Assembly (NCBI GenBank): GCA_964370675.1
Contig: CAYJKC010000035.1
Location: forward strand, 1 to 21,743
Length of the DNA stretch: 21,743 bases
DNA from: CAYJAD01 sp964370675
Lineage (GTDB): Bacteria > Desulfobacterota > Desulfovibrionia > Desulfovibrionales > Desulfovibrionaceae
Direction of reading: 5' to 3'
A program made the position numbers and the translations under genes. Below are positions 15,411 to 21,743 of the stretch, in pieces; the first letter of the stretch is position 1; each line of letters begins with the position of its first letter. Under the pieces are notes generated by a model. The model had not been told where the DNA came from, made no database searches, and saw only the letters and a program-made list of their open reading frames with translations.

Positions 15411-17045
15411 ATGGCAGTACATCCGCATGCAGGCAAGTTGCCTACCCCTGAAATGCTTTGCAATATACCAGTGCTTATGGCTTCTTATTATACACAGTAT
15501 CCATCAATACATAATAGTGAGGAGCGTGTTAGCTTTGGCACATCAGGTCATAGAGGTACATCATTAAAATGTAGTTTTAACGAAGAACATATCTATGCCA
15601 TAGCCCAAGCTGTTTGTGATTATCGTAAGCAAAAAAATATCACTGGTCCCTTATTTCTAGGGTTAGATTCGCACGCCCTTTCGCAAGCGGCATATGGTTC
15701 TGCTTTAGAAGTTCTTGTGGCAAACAATGTACAAGTATTTATTGCAAAAGACGGCGATTTTACGCCAACTCCCGTAATTTCGCATGCCATTTTAACTTGG
15801 AATAGCCAAAATCCTAACAATCTCGCAGATGGTATAGTCATTACACCATCACACAATCCTCCACAAGATGGAGGATTTAAATACAACCCTCCTCATGGCG
15901 GTCCTGCAGAAAGCTCCATTACCACTAGTATAGAAGATCGTGCTAATGAGCTTTTAGCAAAAGATAATAAAGATGTGCATTTAATAGACTTTAACACAGC
16001 TAAAAAATCTGCATTAGTTAATGAATATGATATGATGACAAACTACATTAATGATCTTGAAAATGTAGTTGATATGCAAGCCATTGCTAATTCAGGTATT
16101 AAGCTAGGTGTCGACCCGCTAGGTGGAGCAAGTCTTGGTTTTTGGGAACCTATTGCAAAAAAATATAATTTGAATTTAAGTCTGGTAAACAAAGAATATG
16201 ACCCAACTTTTCGCTTTGTTCCCTGCGATAAAGATGGGAAAATTCGCATGGATTGCTCCTCACGCTATGCCATGAATAGCTTATTAAATCTTAAAAATAA
16301 TTACGATTTAGCTTTTGGTTGTGATCCAGATGCCGATAGACATGGCATAGTCACGCCAAGCGGTCTTATGAACCCTAATCATTATCTTGCAGCAGTTACC
16401 GCTTATATTTTTAATGCTCGCCCTCAATGGCAAAAGCATGTAGGCATTGGAAAAACCCTTGTGACTTCAGCTATGCTTGACCGAGTTGGTGCATCACTTG
16501 GTCGTAATACTATAGAAGTGCCTGTTGGATTTAAGTGGTTTGTGCCTTATTTAAGTGAAGGTAGTTGCGGTATTGGTTGTGAAGAAAGTGCTGGTGCTTC
16601 AATTTTACGTATGAATGGTCAAGCTTGGACTACAGATAAAGACGGCATTATGCTTTGCCTACTAGCGGCAGAAATGGCAGCTAAAGACTGCTCACCTCAA
16701 AAAATGTATGATCAACTTGTAGAAAAACATGGCGAAGCATTTTATGAACGCCTTGATGCACCTGCCAATGAGCGTACACGCAATGCCCTGCTCAGCATTA
16801 ATCAAGAAAAAATTGCAATCAAATCTGCAGGAGATGAACCCATTATCCAAGTGTTAACCACAGCCCCAGGTAATGATGCAAATATTGGTGGGGTGAAAAT
16901 TGTAACAGCAAATGGTTGGTTTGCTATTCGCCCTTCTGGTACTGAAAATATTTGTAAGGTTTATGCAGAAAGTTTTAAGAGCAAGGAGCATTTGGCAGCC
17001 ATACAACAAGATGCTATTGAATTACTTGAGGTACTTGTAAAATAA
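15411..17045 (+). CDS. pgm: phosphoglucomutase (alpha-D-glucose phosphate-specific)
   Basis: A 544-residue cytoplasmic enzyme that interconverts glucose-1-phosphate and glucose-6-phosphate, linking glycolysis to glycogen and envelope-sugar synthesis. All four active-site loops of the alpha-D-phosphohexomutase family are intact. They are the phosphoserine loop TPSHNP (Ser147), the Mg-binding loop DPDADRHG (from 305), the sugar-binding GCEESAGAS (389-397) and the phosphate-binding RPSGTEN (507-513). The N-terminal SFGTSGHRGT (41-50) and overall length match the bacterial Pgm subfamily of about 545 aa rather than the shorter ManB/GlmM types. AAGGAG seven nt upstream supports the ATG. It is flanked by terminators, so it is probably transcribed alone or by read-through from the short gap before it; no separate promoter is evident in that gap. 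Confidence 0.97.
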   Translation: MAVHPHAGKLPTPEMLCNIPVLMASYYTQYPSIHNSEERVSFGTSGHRGTSLKCSFNEEHIYAIAQAVCDYRKQKNITGPLFLGLDSHALSQAAYGSALEVLVANNVQVFIAKDGDFTPTPVISHAILTWNSQNPNNLADGIVITPSHNPPQDGGFKYNPPHGGPAESSITTSIEDRANELLAKDNKDVHLIDFNTAKKSALVNEYDMMTNYINDLENVVDMQAIANSGIKLGVDPLGGASLGFWEPIAKKYNLNLSLVNKEYDPTFRFVPCDKDGKIRMDCSSRYAMNSLLNLKNNYDLAFGCDPDADRHGIVTPSGLMNPNHYLAAVTAYIFNARPQWQKHVGIGKTLVTSAMLDRVGASLGRNTIEVPVGFKWFVPYLSEGSCGIGCEESAGASILRMNGQAWTTDKDGIMLCLLAAEMAAKDCSPQKMYDQLVEKHGEAFYERLDAPANERTRNALLSINQEKIAIKSAGDEPIIQVLTTAPGNDANIGGVKIVTANGWFAIRPSGTENICKVYAESFKSKEHLAAIQQDAIELLEVLVK

Positions 17046-17088
17046 GACTATTGCACAATTTATTAATAACAGTTGATAAATATTTTTT

Positions 17089-17122
17089 AAAAACAGCGGT
17101 CAAGATTTTAACCGCTGTTTTT
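17089..17122. terminator. bidirectional intrinsic terminator between pgm and the membrane-protein gene
   Basis: A 12-bp perfect stem pairs AAAAACAGCGGT (17089-17100) with ACCGCTGTTTTT (17111-17122), with a 10-nt loop. On the plus strand it runs into an eight-T tract (17118-17125) and terminates pgm. On the minus strand the mirror arm also ends in T5, so it can serve the converging gene. The minus-strand gene's last codons and stop (17108-17110) lie inside the hairpin. Confidence 0.85.
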
Positions 17123-18583
17123 TTTGAGCAAAATTATTATATGCGTAGTAAGTAAACCGATAATAATACCAATATGAGTTGAGTAAAATACACCGGTAAT
17201 ATGAAAATGATATCCGGCCATGCTTGAAACAAGGTTTAAGCCCAAGTTAAAGATAACAAAACACAAAGTAGCAAAAACCATGGCAACCAATGTATTATGT
17301 AATTTATTTCTAAGCTTATAATAAGCAAAACCCAAAAATGCATTAAATAAAATTAAAAGATGAAAAATTTTGATACGCAGGCTTTTAACAACATCAAGCC
17401 CATCAATCCATAGTGAAGGAGTTAACATGGTGCTTGTAAATAAACGCAAATAAAAATATGCCTTATGCACCACAAAGTCAGATATAGATGTCATGGGTCT
17501 TGATTGCCATTTTTCATAAATGTCTGGATAAATAGTATGCATAAAGTTTTTATCAGATCGAGAACTGATAATACTTAAAGTATCAGGACCATAAATAGCA
17601 ATCATTTGTTTGATTTCTATATATGAAATAATTATCAATGGAATAACACTTACAAAAATCACCATTAAGGTACGTATAATGCTACTATATAAATGCTTTA
17701 TCCAAGCTTGGTTTTTATTTATATACACATTATATAATTCAATAAAAAATAAAGTTGCAATGGCAGGAGCCCAATTATATAGCATATAATAAAGTGAACC
17801 AAAAATATTTTGAACTGCACTTAATAAGGTAAAACCAAGAATAAACAACATAAAATTTTTAAGCTTAAAATTCTTAATTAATCTTGGGTAAAAATACACT
17901 ACAAAGGATAAATTAAAAAATGGCATCATTACAGTCTTAAAAAGGCTACCCACCACAAAGAATAAACTAGGGTTGAGTGCAAAAACCACAGCAAAAGACC
18001 AAGCATAATATGCACCAAGCCTTTTATATAGTACCATAAAAAAGCATAGCATGCTAAATAATTGTATATATGCTAAAGCATAACGAAATTTTGTTACTAT
18101 TTTAGCAACTTCTTGTTCCTGCTCTATGCTGGTAATATGGCGCAATTTTGTAGGAATAAAAGCATATAATATCTCAGTAATATTATTCCAAGTAGATGGA
18201 TAAAGTGATTTATAATCAAAGATATTAGAGCTTGAAATATCCTTTTTAGAACCACCTTCATTATCCCCTGCTTCATTATATCCCATTTCATTTAATGGCT
18301 TACCAGTTTTAAGGGCGCGATATAATGGCATTAATAGATGATTATCGCTATAATACACCATTCTTGAGGTATAATAATCTCTTTCTTTATTTAAGAATTC
18401 ACCACGCATAGCGAACTCATTAAGCGGATTAGAATATGGAATACTTAAAGATTCTGCAGGTAAGTAGTGTTTTTGATTAGAAATTTTTAAGGCTGTAGGA
18501 AAAGCCCTAAGAAGTATAATATTGCCAAGTATAAAAAAAATGACAATGCTTAGTATAAATGCACTATTCTTACCTTGGAACAT
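17108..18583 (-). CDS. polytopic membrane protein of unknown function
   Basis: A 491-residue protein I do not recognise. One N-terminal membrane segment (about 8-28) is followed by a large polar loop to about 165, probably outside the membrane. That loop contains an acidic, Gly/Asn-rich insert (101-119). About nine further hydrophobic segments follow, near 166-186, 190-211, 215-232, 242-262, 267-283, 304-324, 404-421, 430-455 and 466-486, and the tail is KKNSG. A second polar loop lies at about 325-400 (IYGPDTLSIISSRSDK and KWQSRPMTS). This N-terminal helix plus loop plus many-helix layout recalls GT-C type glycosyltransferases or O-antigen/oligosaccharide membrane proteins. However, no DxD/ExD motif was convincingly placed in the first loop, so no function is claimed. 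The ATG at 18583 has only a weak upstream purine stretch. Its 3' end forms part of the shared terminator. Confidence 0.8.
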   Translation of the reverse strand: MFQGKNSAFILSIVIFFILGNIILLRAFPTALKISNQKHYLPAESLSIPYSNPLNEFAMRGEFLNKERDYYTSRMVYYSDNHLLMPLYRALKTGKPLNEMGYNEAGDNEGGSKKDISSSNIFDYKSLYPSTWNNITEILYAFIPTKLRHITSIEQEQEVAKIVTKFRYALAYIQLFSMLCFFMVLYKRLGAYYAWSFAVVFALNPSLFFVVGSLFKTVMMPFFNLSFVVYFYPRLIKNFKLKNFMLFILGFTLLSAVQNIFGSLYYMLYNWAPAIATLFFIELYNVYINKNQAWIKHLYSSIIRTLMVIFVSVIPLIIISYIEIKQMIAIYGPDTLSIISSRSDKNFMHTIYPDIYEKWQSRPMTSISDFVVHKAYFYLRLFTSTMLTPSLWIDGLDVVKSLRIKIFHLLILFNAFLGFAYYKLRNKLHNTLVAMVFATLCFVIFNLGLNLVSSMAGYHFHITGVFYSTHIGIIIGLLTTHIIILLKKNSG

Positions 18584-18606
18584 TGAACAATAAATTCCGT
18601 TTTTAT

Positions 18607-18621
18607 AACAAATATTTTGTT
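18607..18621. promoter_or_regulatory. small palindrome upstream of the membrane-protein gene
   Basis: AACAAA-TAT-TTTGTT is a perfect 6-bp inverted repeat with a 3-nt centre, 24 nt before the ATG at 18583 on the minus strand. This is a position where an operator could sit. In such A/T-rich DNA a palindrome this short may be chance. Confidence 0.22.
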
Positions 18622-18676
18622 AGGTGAAAATTTTAAATAAAGTCTATGTGAGCAGTTTAATTTTTTATAAAATAAA

Positions 18677-18716
18677 TTTGGATGAAAACCCTTTACACAA
18701 AGAGTTTTCATCCAAA
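18677..18716 (-). terminator. intrinsic terminator of the PEP synthase gene
   Basis: TTTGGATGAAAAC (18677-18689) pairs perfectly with GTTTTCATCCAAA (18704-18716) over 13 bp. An inner CTTT/AAAG stem follows after one mismatch, closing on a 4-nt loop (18695-18698). On the minus strand the hairpin is followed by a T-rich TTTATTTT, 50 nt or so after the stop at 18769. Confidence 0.85.
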
Positions 18717-18768
18717 AAATCAATAACTAAGTTAAAACAACCTACATGAATTAAACTAATATTTAACT

Positions 18769-21743
18769 TTACCAGTTTTGCTTACGATAAGCTTCAAGAG
18801 CTTTCATTTGCTCAGTAAAGTCTTTAAATCCTGCTTGGTTAAGGGCATCATTTACAGTAGTGTTCCAATCCCAAGTAGCATAGATAGTAGGTTTATGATA
18901 TTTGCTGCGGAATCTTTGCAATTCATCACGATAGAAGTTTTCCTTTGGTGTATCAAGATGTTCTCTTAATTTTTCATGACGGCGTTGTAATTCGCCTTCA
19001 TACCACTCACTAATTTCATCTGGCTTGGTATATTTTTTCAAAATATGCCCATAACCTTCTTTTTCCATAAGGGTTTCAAGTTTATGGTGATGTTGCTTAA
19101 TGAGCCAAGCACCAAGTTGGTCAGTAGTGATATTTTCTGCTTCAATGGCTGCAATATCTTTTACAGTTTGATAATAAGTATCTGGCACAACTGAAGCGGA
19201 TGCAATGCCTGCAATAGCCACAAGACCGCGTAAAATAAGGCTGTTTGACACACCTTGACCGCAGAAGCCAACCTTTTTACCATATTTTTGACCGGTGAAA
19301 ATTGTTACCAATATGGCCCAAATAACCGCAGGATCTTCTTCATCATAAATATGCCCAAGGCTTGCATTATCTCTATCGGTAGCAAGAACCATTTGAGTCA
19401 TATCATTAGAGCCAATGGAGAATCCGTCAACTTCTTCAATAAATTCCTTAGCTAACACAGCATTAGAAGGAATTTCTGACATAAGAATAATTTTTAGCCC
19501 ATCAACTCCAGAGCGCACCTTATGAACTTGGTCTAAGTAGCGACGCATGGAGCGTGCTTCTTCTAAGGTACGCACAAATGGCAACATCATTTGTAGGTTA
19601 GTGCCACCATATACTCCACGGGCAAGTTTAAATGCTTCAATTTCCCAGTCATGAATATTACGCGAAACACCACGATAACCAAGCATTGGGTTATCTTCAA
19701 TGGCTTCAAAAAGATTACCGCCAAGTAGGTTACGATATTCATTACTCTTAAAGTCTGTTGTACGATATACAATAGTACGACCATAAAAAGCCATGGCAAA
19801 AAGTGCTAAATTTTGTGCAAGAGTCTGCACATAGTGTTCCTTACCAGTGCGGAATCCACGCGATTTAATAATAGCGCGCATTCTATCAATAAGGTTATGC
19901 ATTTCATCCATTTCTTTTTTAAGACCAATGCGCAAGCCCACTTCTTCACGCAATTTTTGAATATTTTCCATGACTTTTATGACAAAGGGCAATTCTTTTA
20001 TTTTGTCTGTATAACTTTCAATGGCATGTTCAATTTCTGCACGACGCTTTATGTCTTCGGGGTCCATGGGTGAAAGCAAGGCAAGTTCATCATCAAAGCC
20101 CATAATAATACGCACATGCTCACTTAAATCTGGGCTAGTTTTAATAATATCAATACGTCTTGTGGCCATTTCTAAATGTTCATCAAGTTTATGATCTAAA
20201 TCGCGCATTTTACGATGTGTAAGTAAAACTTGCTCAGGATTAGCACTATCATCTTGCGCACCAAGAACTTCAATTTCTTTGGTAAGTCCTGTTATTTCAC
20301 CAACATACTCTCTAATTTTTAAGTCAGAAACTACAAGCCCAGCAGCAATTTGTTCACGCATAACTTTTGATAAACGAGCTTCCATGCCCTTAATATGCTT
20401 TTGCACAGCACCTTCAAGTGTTCCATTATCAAAAGCTTCTAAGGCAGCAGGATGTATGCTGATATTTCCTAACATAAATTCTGCGCGTAGTAAGCCAACT
20501 TCAAAGGCTTCTAAATCGCGCAAACGTGATAGAAATAAGGATTGTCCTACGTCAGCTAGTACAAGCCCAACCTTGGTATTGGTTTTGGGCAATTTAGAAA
20601 TATCCATTTCGCCACCCACTTCATGCAAGGGCAGCAAACCACGATATACTTTACCAGTAGTACCATCAACAGTTACATCAGTTCCATCTAAAGCGCGGAT
20701 TTTATCAAGGCGCTGAATACCAATAACAGCAGCAATACCAAGTTCACGTGAGGTAATGGCAGCGTGGCTTGTATCACCACCAACATCAGCTAAAATTGCA
20801 GAAGCTACACGCATTCCAGGAACCATATCAGGATCTGTGCGTTCAGCAGCCAAAATATCACCTTGAGAAATCTTATTAAGCTCAAGAGCGGATCGCAAAT
20901 ACTTAACAGTACCTTGCCCTGCTCCACGTGATGCGCCATTACCTTCTAAAATAAGTTCTGCTTCAGCTGCTGCCTTAGCATCAACTTCATGGCGGCGCAT
21001 AAAAATGGTATGAGGATAGTTTTCTAATTCTTCATTCCAACGAGTTTCTGGGCGAGCTTGCACAAACCACAATTTATCCTTGGCATCAATACAAAACTCT
21101 GTATCCATAATCATGTCATCATAAGCTGCACTTACAGCACGCACACCTTTTGCGACTTGTTCAGCTTGACTAAGAGAAAGAGCCCAGCGCAAGGCTTCCA
21201 TTTCTGGAACCTCAACTTCTTTAGTTCCGCCCTTTTCATCATAGATAATTTTCATATCCTTGCAGCCCATCTGGCGAATTACCACCTCTGAGCCGTCATC
21301 GCGTTGGAAAACGTAGAGTTTATCTGGTGTAACCTTACCGCCAACCACAGCCTCACCAAGACCATAACTGGCGTCAATACTTACTAAATCTTTACGAGAT
21401 GTGCCTCGACAACCTGTGGCTGTGTCAGCAGAAAAGGCAGTACCAGAAACAACAGGGTTAATCATTTGCATCATACATACAGAAAGTGAAGTATGCTCAA
21501 TAGCCCATTCTTTCTTAGCATTTTCTGCAATGCTTTGATCGCCTACTTCTTCTGCCTTTGCAATGGCATCAAGTATAGCCTCACGACGATATGTCATGGA
21601 GCGCAAATTATAAGCAGAAGCACAATCCCAATGATACGCAGTGGTAACTTTTTCATCACCAACCATATTTAGGTAGGTGTCTTGCAACCCAGCAAAAGCT
21701 TTTTTGCGTGAATCTTCACCTGCTGCAGAAGAACGTACAGCAA
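18769..21743 (-). CDS. ppsA: phosphoenolpyruvate synthase (PpsA-like), N-terminus outside the window
   Basis: The last 990 residues of a large PEP synthase (ATP + pyruvate + water to PEP + AMP + Pi), a gluconeogenic entry step. Numbering is from the first full codon at 21741. The visible part opens inside the ATP-binding domain with AVRSSAAGEDSRKKAFAG, in frame to the window edge. GYGEAVV-like SYGLGEAVVGGKV and FVQARPETRW (about 226-235) end that domain. The swivelling phosphohistidine domain has GGDTSHAAITSRELG with His326. The PEP/pyruvate TIM barrel has RTTDFKSNEYRNL, MLPFVRTLEEA, SIGSNDMTQMVLATDRD and GFCGQGVSN with catalytic Cys827. Two additions stand out: a helical insertion in about 424-646, and a tail of over 120 residues after the usual end. 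An internal TTG at 21687 is not the start. The gene has its own terminator. Confidence 0.93.
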   Translation of the reverse strand, partial: AVRSSAAGEDSRKKAFAGLQDTYLNMVGDEKVTTAYHWDCASAYNLRSMTYRREAILDAIAKAEEVGDQSIAENAKKEWAIEHTSLSVCMMQMINPVVSGTAFSADTATGCRGTSRKDLVSIDASYGLGEAVVGGKVTPDKLYVFQRDDGSEVVIRQMGCKDMKIIYDEKGGTKEVEVPEMEALRWALSLSQAEQVAKGVRAVSAAYDDMIMDTEFCIDAKDKLWFVQARPETRWNEELENYPHTIFMRRHEVDAKAAAEAELILEGNGASRGAGQGTVKYLRSALELNKISQGDILAAERTDPDMVPGMRVASAILADVGGDTSHAAITSRELGIAAVIGIQRLDKIRALDGTDVTVDGTTGKVYRGLLPLHEVGGEMDISKLPKTNTKVGLVLADVGQSLFLSRLRDLEAFEVGLLRAEFMLGNISIHPAALEAFDNGTLEGAVQKHIKGMEARLSKVMREQIAAGLVVSDLKIREYVGEITGLTKEIEVLGAQDDSANPEQVLLTHRKMRDLDHKLDEHLEMATRRIDIIKTSPDLSEHVRIIMGFDDELALLSPMDPEDIKRRAEIEHAIESYTDKIKELPFVIKVMENIQKLREEVGLRIGLKKEMDEMHNLIDRMRAIIKSRGFRTGKEHYVQTLAQNLALFAMAFYGRTIVYRTTDFKSNEYRNLLGGNLFEAIEDNPMLGYRGVSRNIHDWEIEAFKLARGVYGGTNLQMMLPFVRTLEEARSMRRYLDQVHKVRSGVDGLKIILMSEIPSNAVLAKEFIEEVDGFSIGSNDMTQMVLATDRDNASLGHIYDEEDPAVIWAILVTIFTGQKYGKKVGFCGQGVSNSLILRGLVAIAGIASASVVPDTYYQTVKDIAAIEAENITTDQLGAWLIKQHHHKLETLMEKEGYGHILKKYTKPDEISEWYEGELQRRHEKLREHLDTPKENFYRDELQRFRSKYHKPTIYATWDWNTTVNDALNQAGFKDFTEQMKALEAYRKQNW

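Noticed and set aside
20279..20716. Plus-strand open frame of 145 codons inside the PEP synthase gene
   Set aside because: Antisense to conserved PEP synthase sequence; low-complexity Ser/Thr/Pro translation with no start signal.
1..21743. Mobile elements, CRISPR arrays, defence or toxin-antitoxin systems
   Set aside because: No transposase, integrase, phage gene, spaced direct repeats or toxin/antitoxin pair was seen; the segment reads as stable core chromosome.

Overview
The window is a low-GC, chromosomal, housekeeping-rich segment that looks like a Desulfovibrionaceae-type (class Desulfovibrionia, former Deltaproteobacteria) genome. This is an inference from gene types: a two-gene RdgC-like pair, a large phosphoenolpyruvate synthase with a helical insertion, and the 5' end of the transfer-messenger RNA. 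Codon use is strongly A/T-biased throughout. No insertion sequence, prophage, CRISPR array, toxin-antitoxin pair or recognisable defence system was seen.

Left edge to 1.05 kb (minus strand): a small membrane protein is translationally coupled (ATGA overlap) to a VTT/TVP38-family membrane protein. These are followed by the first 55 nt of ssrA (tmRNA), which runs off the left edge. A 126-nt divergent spacer separates them from hslU (ATPase of the HslUV protease, no hslV alongside). hslU is followed by menA (menaquinone prenyltransferase) on the plus strand. menA ends 3 nt from the convergent end of a soluble hybrid histidine kinase that carries three PAS-like units repeated at an exact 129-residue period. 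Upstream of the kinase on the same strand is an RsuA/RluB-family rRNA pseudouridine synthase.

After a 433-nt intergenic region comes a six-gene plus-strand cluster with short gaps (7275-13612): an RdgC-like N-terminal protein, an RdgC-like C-terminal protein, two Dpp/Opp-type ABC permeases, recN, and a cytoplasmic gamma-glutamyltransferase-family enzyme. It joins recombination/repair genes with peptide uptake and peptide/glutathione processing. Next are a secreted DegP/HtrA protease with a clear terminator, and phosphoglucomutase (pgm) with a bidirectional terminator. That terminator also encodes the last codons of an unrecognised polytopic membrane protein on the opposite strand. The right end holds phosphoenolpyruvate synthase (minus strand, N-terminus outside the window) with its own long terminator hairpin.

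Overall the functions are protein quality control (tmRNA, HslU, DegP), carbon metabolism (Pps, Pgm), quinone synthesis, DNA repair (RecN, RdgC-like), rRNA modification and signalling. Nothing here is clearly a new system. The least ordinary items are the RdgC-like pair with its operon, the PAS-triplicate kinase, the enlarged PEP synthase and the orphan membrane proteins.
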